Shown one piece after another: positions 16,769 through 25,822 of a stretch of DNA of 64,000 nt. Position 1 is the first letter of the stretch, and every line of letters starts with the position of its first letter. The DNA comes from Parvularculaceae bacterium (GTDB lineage: Bacteria > Pseudomonadota > Alphaproteobacteria > Caulobacterales > Parvularculaceae), in assembly GCA_028280115.1 (NCBI GenBank), contig JANQMJ010000010.1, positions 100,226-164,225 of the forward strand, written 5' to 3'. The notes beneath the pieces were generated by a model, which saw nothing but the letters and a program-made list of their open reading frames with translations, was not told the DNA's origin and did not search any database. Made by a program: the position numbers and the translations under genes.

Positions 16769-16825
16769 TTTTTAGTTGTATACTCGACGCAGCCCGCCTG
16801 GAACCTGGCGCTGAGAGGACAGAAC

Positions 16826-17227
16826 ATGCCCGGCCTGATCCTGAAGCTGCGTCCTCATGAAGAACTGATGATCAACGGCGTCGTGGTCGAGAACGGCGGG
16901 CGTAAGGCATGGCTCAGGGTCAAGACCGAGGGCGCTCATATCCTGCGCCTGCGCGATGCGCTCTGCGCCGAGGAAGCCGACACGCCGCTGGCGCGCGCTT
17001 ATTACATCGCCCAGCGGGCGGTCGCCGGACAGTTGTCGGAACGGGCGGCCGCGGCTCAGCTTCACCGCGCCTTGGATGGGCTCGGCGAGCGGGCGCAAGA
17101 TGTTCGCGACATGATCGCCGACCCGGTCGCGGAAGGCGATTTTTACCGGGCGATGCGCACGCTCGGCGCATTGATGGCGCAGGAAAGCGCTGCGCCAGGC
17201 GAAACCAACGCCCCTGCAAACGTTTAA
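16826..17227 (+). CDS. flbT: Flagellin mRNA regulator FlbT
   Basis: In Caulobacter FlbT binds the flagellin mRNA leader and lowers its translation and stability until assembly proceeds. The 133-residue form from ATG 16826 begins LILKLRPHEELMINGVVVENGGRK, fitting the FlbT consensus LKLxPxExxxINGxVxxNGxR, and keeps the C-terminal YRAMRTL helix. An SD (GAGAGGAC) precedes it; the open frame from 16763 starts inside the promoter island. It is an orphan here: flaF and flagellins, its normal neighbours, are not in the window. Confidence 0.83.
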   Translation: MPGLILKLRPHEELMINGVVVENGGRKAWLRVKTEGAHILRLRDALCAEEADTPLARAYYIAQRAVAGQLSERAAAAQLHRALDGLGERAQDVRDMIADPVAEGDFYRAMRTLGALMAQESAAPGETNAPANV

Positions 17228-17274
17228 AAACCCGCCTTGTCCTTAGCGCGCCCATGGCCCAAATAGGCGCGGCC

Positions 17275-18534
17275 ATGACCGCAGCGACGCACATCATCAC
17301 CCTGGGCTGCCGGCTCAACGCCGCCGAAAGCGCCGCCATGCGCCGTCTCGCCGGCGAAGCGGGCCTTGCGGACGCCGTGGTGGTCAACACTTGCGCCGTC
17401 ACCAACGAGGCCGTGCGCACCGCGCGCCAGACCATTCGCCGCGCCCGCCGGGAACGACCCGGCGCGCGCATCATCGTCACCGGCTGCGCCGCCCAGACCG
17501 CGCCGGAAGCCTTCACCGCCATGGGCGAAGTCGACGCCGTCATCGGCAATCAGGAAAAGCTGAACGCACACGAATGGCGCGCCCTGGCGGCGAATGACGA
17601 TCCGGTCGTGCGGGTCGACGACATCATGTCGGTGCGCGAAACCGCAGGTCATATGATCGACGGCTATGGCGACCGGGCGCGGGCGTTCCTGCAGGTGCAA
17701 AACGGCTGCGATCACCGCTGCACGTTTTGCATCATTCCTTACGGGCGCGGGAACGCCCGTTCGGTTCCCCTCGCCGAAGCGGTCGCGCAAGCGCGCCGGC
17801 TGGTCGACGCCGGTCACCGGGAAATCGTGCTCACCGGCGTGGACCTCACCTCCTGGGGAACCGATCTCGACGGCGCCCCGCGCCTGGGCGCCCTGGTCGG
17901 CGCCATCCTCGATGCGGCGCCCGATCTTTATCGCCTGCGCCTGTCGTCCATCGACGGCGCGGAAATCGACGCCGAACTTTTCGAGCGCATTACCAGCGAC
18001 GAACGCGTCGCCCCGCATCTGCATTTATCCTTGCAGGCCGGCGACAATCTCATCCTCAAGCGCATGAAACGCCGCCACAGCCGCGAGCAGGCGATCGCCC
18101 TGTGCCAGGCAATCCGGGCGCGGCGGCCGGACGTTGCGTTCGGCGCGGACATCATCGCCGGCTTTCCCACCGAAACCGAGGCCATGTTCGTCCGCAGCCT
18201 CGACCTTGTGGACGACGCCGGCCTGTCGTTCCTGCATGTCTTTGGGTTTTCGCCGCGGGAAGGAACCCCTGCTGCGCGCATGCCGCAACTGGCCCGCACA
18301 GTCGTCAAAGAGCGCGCAGCGCGGCTGCGCGCCAAGGGTCGCGCGGCGCTGCATGGGTTCCTCGACGGATTGGTCGGGCGCGAGGCCGACGGCGTCATCG
18401 AATCCGGCGGCCGGGCGCGGCTCGGCAACTTCGCCAGCGTGCGCCTGCCTAAAACCGGCGAAACCGGCGCTGTTGCACGTCTTCGCCTTAGCGCCCGCGA
18501 CGGCGACGCGCTAGTCGGGGAGATCGTTTCATGA
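17275..18534 (+). CDS. mtaB: tRNA t6A37 methylthiotransferase MtaB
   Basis: This radical-SAM enzyme converts t6A37 to ms2t6A37 in tRNAs reading ANN codons. From ATG 17275 (419 aa), the N-terminal auxiliary cluster Cys are 12, 40 and 71 (GCRLN, NTCAVT, TGCAAQ). The radical-SAM Cys are 145, 149 and 152 (NGCDHRCTFC), and a TRAM-like tail follows. GCRLN rather than GCQMN separates MtaB from MiaB. An ATG at 17254 could add seven residues. It precedes ftsY, a usual alphaproteobacterial order, although dapF, often upstream, is missing. Confidence 0.93.
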   Translation: MTAATHIITLGCRLNAAESAAMRRLAGEAGLADAVVVNTCAVTNEAVRTARQTIRRARRERPGARIIVTGCAAQTAPEAFTAMGEVDAVIGNQEKLNAHEWRALAANDDPVVRVDDIMSVRETAGHMIDGYGDRARAFLQVQNGCDHRCTFCIIPYGRGNARSVPLAEAVAQARRLVDAGHREIVLTGVDLTSWGTDLDGAPRLGALVGAILDAAPDLYRLRLSSIDGAEIDAELFERITSDERVAPHLHLSLQAGDNLILKRMKRRHSREQAIALCQAIRARRPDVAFGADIIAGFPTETEAMFVRSLDLVDDAGLSFLHVFGFSPREGTPAARMPQLARTVVKERAARLRAKGRAALHGFLDGLVGREADGVIESGGRARLGNFASVRLPKTGETGAVARLRLSARDGDALVGEIVS

Positions 18535-18591
18535 TCTCGACACCGCTTCCCGATTAGACCGTATAGAAACTTTCCAGGAGAGCGAGCGCGC

Positions 18592-19764
18592 GTGGCGAAG
18601 AACCTTTTTTCCGGCCTGTTCAAACGCAAGGACAAAGAAGACGGCGGCGATGGGCCCGAAGAACCGTCCGTCCCGACGCAAGAGGCCGAACCGCCCGAAC
18701 CCTCGGAACCGGAAGTCCCGCTCGCGTCTGAGCCGCCCGAAGAACCGGAAACGCCGCCGGCTCCTGAACCAGCGGCGGAAGAGCCCGCGCCGGCCCCTGA
18801 ACCGGCGCAGGCCGAACCCGAGCCGGCGCCGAAAAAAGAGGGTTGGTTTTCGCGGCTCGCCCGGGGCCTTTCGAAATCCTCAAGCCGGCTCTCTGACGGC
18901 GTCGCGGCGATCTTCACCCAGCGCACGCTCGATCAGGAAACCCTGGACGAGCTCGAAGAACTGCTGATCACCGCCGATCTCGGCGTCAAGGCCGCCGAAC
19001 GCATCACCGACGCTCTCGCCCAGGACAAGTTCGACAAGGAGATCAGCGACGAGGAAGTGCGCGCCGCCCTCGCCGCGGAAGTCGCCGACACCCTGAAGCC
19101 GCTGGAAAAGCCCCTGGCGCCGGATCCCGACCGTAAGCCCCATGTCATTTTGATGGTCGGGGTCAACGGTTCGGGCAAGACCACGACCATCGGCAAGCTC
19201 GCCCGCAAATTCAAAGACGAAGGCCGCAGCGTGATGCTCGCCGCCGGCGATACGTTCCGCGCCGCCGCGATCGAACAACTTGCCGCCTGGGGCGAGCGCA
19301 GCGGCGCGCCGGTGATCGCCCGCGATGTCGGCGCCGATGCGGCGGGGCTCGCTTTCGACGCCTTGAAACAGGCCCAAGCGACGGGGACCGACGTCCTCAT
19401 CATCGACACCGCCGGCCGGCTGCAGAACAAGACCGCGCTGATGGACGAACTCGCCAAGATCGTGCGCGTTCTTAAAAAGATCGACGATACGGCGCCCCAT
19501 GACGTCGCCCTGGTGCTCGACGCCACGGTGGGCCAGAACGCCGTTTCCCAGGCCCAGGCCTTTTCCGACATCGCCGGCGTGACCGGCCTTGTCATGACCA
19601 AGCTCGACGGCACGGCGCGGGGCGGGGTTTTGGTGGCGCTGGCCGATAAATTCGCCTTGCCGATTCATTTCATCGGCGTCGGGGAAAGCGTCGACGATCT
19701 TCAGCCCTTTGAGGCGGACAGCTTCGCCCGCGCCCTTGCCGGGGTCGGCGCGGCGGCGGTCTAA
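18592..19764 (+). CDS. ftsY: Signal recognition particle receptor FtsY
   Basis: This GTPase docks SRP-ribosome complexes at the inner membrane. The N-terminal ~85 residues are Glu/Pro/Ala-rich (the acidic A domain). The NG domain follows, with G1 GVNGSGKT at residues 190-197, DTAGR near 272 and TKLDG near 336. GTG start at 18592, 390 residues. Its RNA partner's gene (ffs) is 42 kb away in this window. ispZ follows closely. Confidence 0.96.
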   Translation: MAKNLFSGLFKRKDKEDGGDGPEEPSVPTQEAEPPEPSEPEVPLASEPPEEPETPPAPEPAAEEPAPAPEPAQAEPEPAPKKEGWFSRLARGLSKSSSRLSDGVAAIFTQRTLDQETLDELEELLITADLGVKAAERITDALAQDKFDKEISDEEVRAALAAEVADTLKPLEKPLAPDPDRKPHVILMVGVNGSGKTTTIGKLARKFKDEGRSVMLAAGDTFRAAAIEQLAAWGERSGAPVIARDVGADAAGLAFDALKQAQATGTDVLIIDTAGRLQNKTALMDELAKIVRVLKKIDDTAPHDVALVLDATVGQNAVSQAQAFSDIAGVTGLVMTKLDGTARGGVLVALADKFALPIHFIGVGESVDDLQPFEADSFARALAGVGAAAV

Positions 19765-19782
19765 CATGGACGGAGCAAACCG

Positions 19783-20469
19783 ATGAGCGATACGCCAAGC
19801 CAGCCGCACCGCCTTTCCGGCCCCGCCAAAACCGCTGTCGATATGGGCCCCCTGGCGGTTTTTTTCATCGCCTATTTTTTCGGACGCCGGCTTGCGCCGT
19901 TGATCGGCGGACTCATCGGGCAGGATTGGGCGATCGCGGAGGGAGAGGAAATGTTCCTCGCGGTCGGTCTGTTCATGCCGGCGTTTTTCGTCGCTTTTGT
20001 TTTTTCCGTCTGGAAGGAGCGGCGCATCGCGCCGATGCTGCTGGTCTCCGGCGTCATTGTCGGCGTGTTGGGCACGCTCACCCTGGTGCTCCACAATAAG
20101 ACGTTCTTCTATATGAAGCCGACGATCGCCTATGCGATGTTCACCGCAACGCTGGCCGGCGGGCTGATCGCCAAGCGCAACTTTCTTAAAATCGTATTCG
20201 ACGGCGCGCTGCACCTGCCCGACGACGCCTGGCGGGTCCTGACCAAACGCTTTGCAATCTTTTTCGCCGTCCTCGCCGTCGCCAACGAAATCGCCTGGCG
20301 ATATTTCATGCGCGAGTGCGACCTTGGCGGCGAGGGCGGCTGCCCCGGCGAAAAACACTGGGTCAATCTGAAAGTGTTCGGCTTTACGATTCTCAGCTTC
20401 GCCTTCACCGCGCTTCAGCTGCCGTTCATCGCCAAGCACATGCCGGAGGAACAAAAACCGGAAGGCTAA
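19783..20469 (+). CDS. Inner-membrane septation protein IspZ/YciB
   Basis: A 228-residue multi-spanning inner-membrane protein of the YciB/IspZ family, linked to intracellular septation and envelope elongation. Five or six TMs are visible. Family motifs include GPLAVFFIAYFF near the start, the TLVLHNKTFFYMKPTI block, and the PDDAWRVLTKRFAIFF region. It follows ftsY by 18 bases and its stop overlaps that of the convergent Nudix gene. Confidence 0.92.
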   Translation: MSDTPSQPHRLSGPAKTAVDMGPLAVFFIAYFFGRRLAPLIGGLIGQDWAIAEGEEMFLAVGLFMPAFFVAFVFSVWKERRIAPMLLVSGVIVGVLGTLTLVLHNKTFFYMKPTIAYAMFTATLAGGLIAKRNFLKIVFDGALHLPDDAWRVLTKRFAIFFAVLAVANEIAWRYFMRECDLGGEGGCPGEKHWVNLKVFGFTILSFAFTALQLPFIAKHMPEEQKPEG

Positions 20470-20999
20470 AGCCCCTCGACCGGATTGGAAAACGGCGCGA
20501 AGTCGGTTTTCCCCAGGGCCTCACGATAATGACGCAACGCCCAGCCCACCGTGGGAAAAGCGATGTCCGCCCAGGGCAGGTCATCCCAGGCGAACAGGCC
20601 GACCTCGGCGCTTTCCGGCCCCGGCGCGACATCGCCGGTTTCGAGCCGGGCGCGGAACATGAGCTGCGCCTGGGATATGCGCGGCACGGAGTAAACCGCA
20701 AGCAGACGGTCGAGATCCAGCCGGGCGCGCGCCTCCTCCCAGGCCTCGCGCCGCACGCCGTCTTCGACTGTCTCACCCAATTCCAGATAGCCCGCCGGCA
20801 GCGTCCAAAAGCCCTTGCGCGGTTCGATCGCCCGGCGACAGAGCAGGATCTTGCCGTCCCAAGCCGCGACCGCGCCGACGACGATTTTCGGATTGCGATA
20901 GTCGACAAATCCGCATGCGGCGCACACCGCGCGCTCGCGATCGTCGCCAAGCGGTATTTTGTGCTCAAAATTTTGTTTCAGTTCGTATTTTTCGCTCAT
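20466..20999 (-). CDS. Nudix hydrolase with N-terminal CxxC
   Basis: A 177-residue Nudix protein. The Nudix box fits G-x5-E-x7-REAWEEA (starting GYLELGETVED, about residue 66). One CAACG knuckle precedes NPKIVVG, as in the zinc-ribbon subgroup related to NudC, but only a single Cys pair is visible. The substrate is not predictable; NAD(H)- or ADP-ribose-like compounds are possible. ATG 20999 is preferred to an upstream in-frame start at 21071. Convergent with, and overlapping, ispZ. Confidence 0.85.
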   Translation of the reverse strand: MSEKYELKQNFEHKIPLGDDRERAVCAACGFVDYRNPKIVVGAVAAWDGKILLCRRAIEPRKGFWTLPAGYLELGETVEDGVRREAWEEARARLDLDRLLAVYSVPRISQAQLMFRARLETGDVAPGPESAEVGLFAWDDLPWADIAFPTVGWALRHYREALGKTDFAPFSNPVEGL

Positions 21000-21275
21000 G
21001 GCATGGTCCGTCCGCATCCGTCCGTATACGCAACCTGTGGAAGACTCTTCCAGGGCGCCGATCGCAACCATTTGTGAACGCCTGCGGCGATTTTGTCGAT
21101 GACGAAACGGCGACAGCGGCTTATGACGAGCGCAGACGAAACCGTCCGCGTCGGGCGTAATTTTGCAATTCCGTCAGAGTTGCGCTATTCACGCCCGGGA
21201 CAAATCGCCGTTGTCGGATCATCGGATTGCGGCGCACCCGCCGAAATTTTTTACCAAGCCAATCAGGAGAAAAGC

Positions 21276-21833
21276 ATGGCTTACTCGCTTAAGAGCTCGC
21301 CGGGGCATCTGTTGCGCCGGGCGCAGCAATATGCGCACGACCTCTATTCGAAAGAAGTGAGCGCATCCGGTCCGACCCCGCGTCAGTTCGAAGTTCTGCA
21401 TGTGGTTTCCCAGAACGAAGGCCTGAGCCAGACCGACCTTGTCCGCCATACGGGCATCGACCGCTCGACGCTCGCCGACATGATCGCGCGCATGATGAAA
21501 AAGGGCCTGCTTTCCCGCAAGCGCACAAGAGAGGACGCGCGGGCCAACGCCGTCTCGATCACCGCGGCCGGCCGGCGCATGCTGCGCGCGGCGGAAAGCA
21601 AGGTGAACAAATCCGACAAGGCCGTGCTGGCGGCGCTGCCCAAGACCCAGCAGGCCGGTTTCATGAAAGCGCTCAAGGCCTATGCCGACGCGCTCGACAA
21701 GCTTGACGCCGCCGCCGCGGCGCCGAAAAAGCGCGCCCGCCGCAAGGCCCCCGCCCGCAAAACCGCGGCAAGAAAAACGGCTAAGCGTAAAACCGCCAAG
21801 CGCAAAACCAAACGCAAGACCCGCCGCCGCTGA
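21276..21833 (+). CDS. MarR-family regulator with lysine-rich histone-like tail
   Basis: A 185-residue protein. Residues 1-145 are a MarR winged helix (SQTDLVRHTGIDRSTLADMIARM recognition region, wing KRTREDARANAVSIT). From about 150 on the sequence is Lys/Arg/Ala/Thr repeats (AARKTAKRKTAKRKTKRKT), as in histone H1-like and HU-like tails. ATG 21276 follows a good SD (AGGAG); upstream in-frame codons are unconvincing. It is a single gene with its own terminator. The tail should give non-specific DNA affinity or bridging. Confidence 0.85.
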   Translation: MAYSLKSSPGHLLRRAQQYAHDLYSKEVSASGPTPRQFEVLHVVSQNEGLSQTDLVRHTGIDRSTLADMIARMMKKGLLSRKRTREDARANAVSITAAGRRMLRAAESKVNKSDKAVLAALPKTQQAGFMKALKAYADALDKLDAAAAAPKKRARRKAPARKTAARKTAKRKTAKRKTKRKTRRR

Positions 21834-21860
21834 CAGCGCGCGCTTTGAACCCTTTGCGAA

Positions 21861-21889
21861 CGCCGCCGGCTTTCCGGCGGCGTTTTTTT
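21861..21889 (+). terminator. Rho-independent terminator after the MarR gene
   Basis: CGCCGCCGG-CTTT-CCGGCGGCG followed by T7: a perfect 9-bp stem with a clean U-tract 27 bases after the stop. It also sits just past the end of the convergent RNA methylase gene. Confidence 0.92.
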
Positions 21890-21902
21890 CATATTCGTTT
21901 TT

Positions 21903-22421
21903 TCACGGGCGTTTCTTGCGCACCGGCCGCCAGCCTTCCGCCGGGGGCGGACCGCCCGCGCCGACGGGCCTGGGGCGATGGCCGCCCATGCTGAGCGCCC
22001 GGTCATACATGATGAGCGCCGCGGCGACGGAAAGATTGACGCAGAACTTTGTCGGGATCTGAACGAGATGAGCGCAGCGCGCTTGCGCCTCGGCGGACAG
22101 ATCGCCTTTTTCCGGCCCCAGAATATAGGCCGCGTTCAACGGATGGCGAAAGCTCGGCAGGTCGACCGCCTCATCGTCAAGCTCGACGCCGACCAGGACG
22201 CAGCCTTGGGGCAGGCGCATGTCTTCGATCCGGTCCCATTCGTAAAACGGCAGATGCGACGCGCTTTTGGCTGTGTCCGACAGATGGACCTCGCGGGCGC
22301 GGTGATGGGCGCCGACGCTGAACGCAAAGCTCGCCCCGAAGGCGTGTCCCGTGCGCAAAATCGCCCCGAGATTCATCGCCTTTGAGATGCGCTCCGCGCC
22401 GATGCCGAAATAGCCGCGCAT
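21903..22421 (-). CDS. TrmH/SpoU-family RNA 2'-O-methyltransferase
   Basis: A 172-residue SPOUT methyltransferase. The three family motifs are in order: motif 1 NLGAILRTGHAFGA (about 17-30), motif 2 ILGPEKGDLS, and motif 3 IPTKFCVNLSVAAALIMYDR. The last contains the NLSVA knot segment. It lacks the N-terminal L30e-like substrate domain of RlmB/TrmH and has a Pro/Arg-rich C-terminal tail. The target (tRNA or rRNA) cannot be assigned. Confidence 0.87.
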   Translation of the reverse strand: MRGYFGIGAERISKAMNLGAILRTGHAFGASFAFSVGAHHRAREVHLSDTAKSASHLPFYEWDRIEDMRLPQGCVLVGVELDDEAVDLPSFRHPLNAAYILGPEKGDLSAEAQARCAHLVQIPTKFCVNLSVAAALIMYDRALSMGGHRPRPVGAGGPPPAEGWRPVRKKRP

Positions 22422-22510
22422 GCCGATTTTCCTTGCCTTGCCAGCGGTTAGCGGCTTGTCGCGCGCATGGTCAAGTGGACCGGCCCCTCGTTTCGAGGCA
22501 TGCTGGCCCG

Positions 22511-23023
22511 ATGAGCGCCGGCGATGAATCGAGCAAAGAGCCCAGGGAAGACTCGCGCATCAAGTTTCTGGTCATTGCGACCGACTGCCCGGAAGCGCGC
22601 CTTGCAGCGTTCTTTTCCGGCCGCCGGGCCAAGCGCACCGAGGCCCGCGTCGTCCTGTTGCATGTCATCGAGCCGCCGGAATTCGGCCATTGGGCGACGG
22701 TCGCCGAGACCATGCGCGCCGAAGCGATGGAGCAGGCCGAAGCGGTGCTTCGCGAATTCGCCGCCGAAGTGAAAGCCCAATCCGGCGAGGATCCGGAAGA
22801 GATCATTCGCGAAGGCGAGGTGGTCGATGAAATCCGCAAGCTGATTGAAGAAGACCCGCGCATCGCGTTTTTGTTTCTCGGCTCCTCGACCGAGCCGAGC
22901 GGACCCGGCCCGCTGGTTTCCGCCCTCGCCCACAAGCCGGCCTATCTCGGCGCACGGGAGATCCCGGTCGTCGTCGTGCCCGGTTCGGTGACCCGCGAAG
23001 AACTGCGCAAGCTTTCAGGCTGA
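22511..23023 (+). CDS. Universal stress protein (UspA family)
   Basis: A 170-residue Rossmann-like USP domain: IKFLVIATDCPEARLAAFF at the N-terminus, VVLLHVIEPPEF in beta2, and the C-terminal strand IPVVVVPGSV. The usual ATP-binding G-x2-G-x9-G-S/T signature is only loosely visible (FLFLGSSTEPSGPGPL), so nucleotide binding is uncertain. It ends two bases before the next gene, implying an operon with the kynureninase-like enzyme. Confidence 0.82.
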   Translation: MSAGDESSKEPREDSRIKFLVIATDCPEARLAAFFSGRRAKRTEARVVLLHVIEPPEFGHWATVAETMRAEAMEQAEAVLREFAAEVKAQSGEDPEEIIREGEVVDEIRKLIEEDPRIAFLFLGSSTEPSGPGPLVSALAHKPAYLGAREIPVVVVPGSVTREELRKLSG

Positions 23024-23025
23024 AC

Positions 23026-24135
23026 ATGGACCGCAACAGTTTTCACCTGCCCGCGCGGCGCTATTTCCTGTCCCATTCCGTCGGCGCGCAGCCCAAAAGC
23101 TGGAACAGCGCGGTCGCGGCGGGATGGTCCGATCCCTGGCGCGAGAACGGCGCCAATGTCTGGGAGTCGTGGTTTCAGACCCTTGACCGGTTCTGCGCCG
23201 GGCTTGCCCCGCTGATCGGGGCCCACGCCAAGGATATCTGTCCGCAGTCCAATGTTTCGAGCGGGATCGCAAAAGTCCTCTTTTCCCTGCCCGAGCGCGC
23301 GCGGCGCGCCAAGATCGTCTTGACCGAGGACGATTTTCCCACGGTCGGTTTCGCCTTGGCCCAGGCGCGGCGCATCGGCTACGAACTCGTCTTTCTGCCG
23401 GGGGGAAAGCGCCTGGCCGATCCCGACGCCTGGGCGCCGGCGTTTCATGACGACGTCCAGCTGGTGGTCGCCACGCAGGTCTATTCCAATTCGAACGTCA
23501 TGGCACCCTGCGCGGAGATCGCCCGGCGCGCCCGCGAACGCGGCGTATTCTGTCTCCTCGACGTCGCCCAAGCGGCAGGCGCTGTGCCGATCGATCTCAA
23601 CGAATGGGGGGCGGACTTCGCAGTCGGCACCTCTTTGAAATATCTTTGCGGCGGGACCGGAGCGGCGTTCTTATGGGCCGAACCGGACGCCGCCGCGCGC
23701 TCGGCACCGCTTGATGTGGGCTGGTTCTCCCATAAGGAACCCTTCGAATTCGATATCCATCATTTCGAATACGCCCCCGGCGCGGCGCGCTATATGGGCG
23801 GCACGCCGTCGATCGCGCCGTTCGCCGGGGCCTGCGCCGGCCAGGAGATCATCGCCGCCCGCGGGGTTAAGGCGATTTATGCCTATAATCAGGCGCTGCT
23901 CGACCGATTGTTCGAAAAACTGCCCGAAGAGGCCGTCCTGTCGGCGACCGCGGCGGGCGGGCGTGGTTCGGGGGCGCTGATCAGGGTCCGCGATTTCGAC
24001 TCAGCCTCGGCGGCGCTTTCAGAGGCGGGCATCGCGCATGATTCCCGCCTCGGCGCGGTGCGGGTTTCGGTTCATCTTTATAATGACGAAGACGATGTCG
24101 ACGCGCTGGCGGGCGCGCTTGCGCCATACCTATAA
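23026..24135 (+). CDS. Kynureninase-like PLP enzyme (aminotransferase class V fold)
   Basis: A 369-residue fold-type-I PLP protein. The PLP lysine is Lys205 in GTSLKYLCGG, with the preceding Asp in LLDVAQAAG. YMGGTPSIAPFAG near residue 260 resembles the kynureninase phosphate-binding segment. It is shorter than typical kynureninase (about 400-420) and no other tryptophan-catabolic gene is nearby, so the substrate (kynurenine or another amino acid) is open. Co-directional with the stress-protein gene; the last bases overlap the convergent xth. Confidence 0.75.
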   Translation: MDRNSFHLPARRYFLSHSVGAQPKSWNSAVAAGWSDPWRENGANVWESWFQTLDRFCAGLAPLIGAHAKDICPQSNVSSGIAKVLFSLPERARRAKIVLTEDDFPTVGFALAQARRIGYELVFLPGGKRLADPDAWAPAFHDDVQLVVATQVYSNSNVMAPCAEIARRARERGVFCLLDVAQAAGAVPIDLNEWGADFAVGTSLKYLCGGTGAAFLWAEPDAAARSAPLDVGWFSHKEPFEFDIHHFEYAPGAARYMGGTPSIAPFAGACAGQEIIAARGVKAIYAYNQALLDRLFEKLPEEAVLSATAAGGRGSGALIRVRDFDSASAALSEAGIAHDSRLGAVRVSVHLYNDEDDVDALAGALAPYL

Positions 24136-24933
24136 GGCCAGCTTCAGCGTCACCGGAGCATGGTCCGAAGGCCGCTCCCAGCCGCGCGCGTCATCATGAA
24201 CGGCGAACGCCGCGCGGCCGCCGCTGAGCGCGGCCTTTTTCAGCGCCGGGCTGACCCAGATATGATCGAGCCGCCGGCCGCGATTGGAGGCGCGCCAGTC
24301 GCGCGCCCGGTATGACCACCACGTATAAAGCTTTTCCGGCTCCGGAATGAGTTCGCGGGCGACATCGACCCAATTATGGGCGGCCTGAACCGCATCGAGC
24401 CGTTCCACCTCAACCGGCGTGTGGGACACCACTTTCAAAAGCTGCTTGTGGGACCAGACATCGTGCTCCTTCGGCGCGACATTGAGATCGCCGACCAGAA
24501 CCGATTTGGAGCGCGGCCCGAATTCGGCGCACCAGCCCCTGAGTTCGTCAAGAAAATCCAGCTTGTGGGCGAACTTGTCGTTCTTCTTCGGATCGGGTTC
24601 GTCCCCGCCCGAGGGCACATAGAAATTATGTACGCGCACGCCGCCGGGCAGGGTGGCGGCGACATGACGACAATCGCCCTTATTGCAGAATTCGCGCTTT
24701 TCTATCTTGGTCAGCGGCAGGCGCGAGGCGATGGCGACTCCGTGATAGCCGGCCTGACCGGAAACCGCGAGGTGGCCATACCCGGCGTCGCGAAACGCCT
24801 TGGCCGGAAAACTGTCCTCAAGACATTTGATTTCCTGAAGACACAAAACGTCCGGCGCCTGTTCGTTCAGGAAACGCTCGACCAATTCTATGCGTAAACG
24901 GACGGAATTGATGTTCCATGTGGCGATTTTCAT
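24130..24933 (-). CDS. xth: Exodeoxyribonuclease III / AP endonuclease
   Basis: This base-excision-repair enzyme (267 aa) cleaves at abasic sites and has 3'-5' exonuclease activity. Family motifs: WNINSVRLR, CLQEIKC (metal Glu), GYHGVAI, VGDLNVAP (catalytic Asp/Asn) and SDHAPV (catalytic His) near the end. ATG 24933 matches the canonical start MKIATWN. In alphaproteobacteria it is often next to lolA; here about 1.8 kb with a TauE permease, a hypothetical gene and a candidate RNA lie between them. Confidence 0.94.
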   Translation of the reverse strand: MKIATWNINSVRLRIELVERFLNEQAPDVLCLQEIKCLEDSFPAKAFRDAGYGHLAVSGQAGYHGVAIASRLPLTKIEKREFCNKGDCRHVAATLPGGVRVHNFYVPSGGDEPDPKKNDKFAHKLDFLDELRGWCAEFGPRSKSVLVGDLNVAPKEHDVWSHKQLLKVVSHTPVEVERLDAVQAAHNWVDVARELIPEPEKLYTWWSYRARDWRASNRGRRLDHIWVSPALKKAALSGGRAAFAVHDDARGWERPSDHAPVTLKLAL

Positions 24934-25054
24934 GCGAGCAACAAGGTCAGGACGAAACAAAGCCGGCGGCGCCAGGCTTGCCTAAGGGCGGGGCCGCAAG
25001 CCGTCAATACGGGCGCGATTGCCGGCAAGTGCAGCGCGCCCTAAGACGCCGATA

Positions 25055-25822
25055 ATGGACATTTCCGCCTTTCTGCCCGAGGCCCTTCCCCTATGGGCCG
25101 CGATCATTGCGGTCGTCGCCGCGTTCTTCACTTCCGCGCTCACGGCCGCCTTCGGGCTCGGCGGCGGGCTGGCGCTGCTTGCGGTGATGAGCACGGTCTT
25201 TCCCGCGCCGGCGGTCATACCCTTGCACGGGGTCGCCCAGATCGGCTCCAGCGCCAGCCGGCTCTATCTCCAGCGCCATGACGCGGTATGGCCGATCGTT
25301 TTATGGTTCGCCGCCGGCGGGGTGATCGGCGCGGGCCTGGGCGGGCGACTGGCGGTGGAAATGCCGGTCTGGGCCATGCGCGCCGGGGTCGGCGGCTTTA
25401 TCCTCGTCACTGTCTGGGGACCGCGCCCCAAGAGCTTTTCCCCGGGGGTGAAGACGTTTTTTCTGACCGGCGCGGTCGGGTCGTTCCTCACCATGTTTTT
25501 CGGCGCCACCGGGCCGATCGCCGCGGCCATGCTCTCGGCGACGGGTCTGGACCGGCTCAATATCGTGGCGACCCACGCCGCCTGCATGGTGGTGCAGCAT
25601 GGGCTAAAAATCCTCGTCTTCGGCATTTTGGGCTTTGCCTATGGCGAATGGGCGGTGCTGATCGCGGCGATCCTGCTGGCGGGATTTGTCGGCGCCGTGG
25701 TCGGCACGCATTATCTGCGAGCGATGCCGGAAGAGACTTTCAAGCGGGGTTTTAAATACATACTCAGCGCCGTTGCGGTTTATCTCCTGCTCGCCGCAGC
25801 GATAGAATTCAGAACAGGTTGA
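25055..25822 (+). CDS. TauE/SafE (TSUP) family permease
   Basis: A 255-residue membrane protein with about eight TMs in two repeated halves. The repeat motif is FGLGGGLALLAVMST in the first half and GATGPIAAAMLS in the second, characteristic of TSUP carriers of sulfite, taurine-derived sulfonates or other organic anions. ATG 25055 is chosen over an upstream start at 25019. Its end overlaps the end of the convergent hypothetical gene by 14 bases. The substrate is unknown. Confidence 0.87.
   Translation: MDISAFLPEALPLWAAIIAVVAAFFTSALTAAFGLGGGLALLAVMSTVFPAPAVIPLHGVAQIGSSASRLYLQRHDAVWPIVLWFAAGGVIGAGLGGRLAVEMPVWAMRAGVGGFILVTVWGPRPKSFSPGVKTFFLTGAVGSFLTMFFGATGPIAAAMLSATGLDRLNIVATHAACMVVQHGLKILVFGILGFAYGEWAVLIAAILLAGFVGAVVGTHYLRAMPEETFKRGFKYILSAVAVYLLLAAAIEFRTG

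Noticed and set aside
18880..20454. 524-codon minus-strand frame opposite ftsY/ispZ
   Set aside because: It is antisense to two clear genes, has biased shadow composition (Gly/Arg/His-rich) and no recognisable domain.
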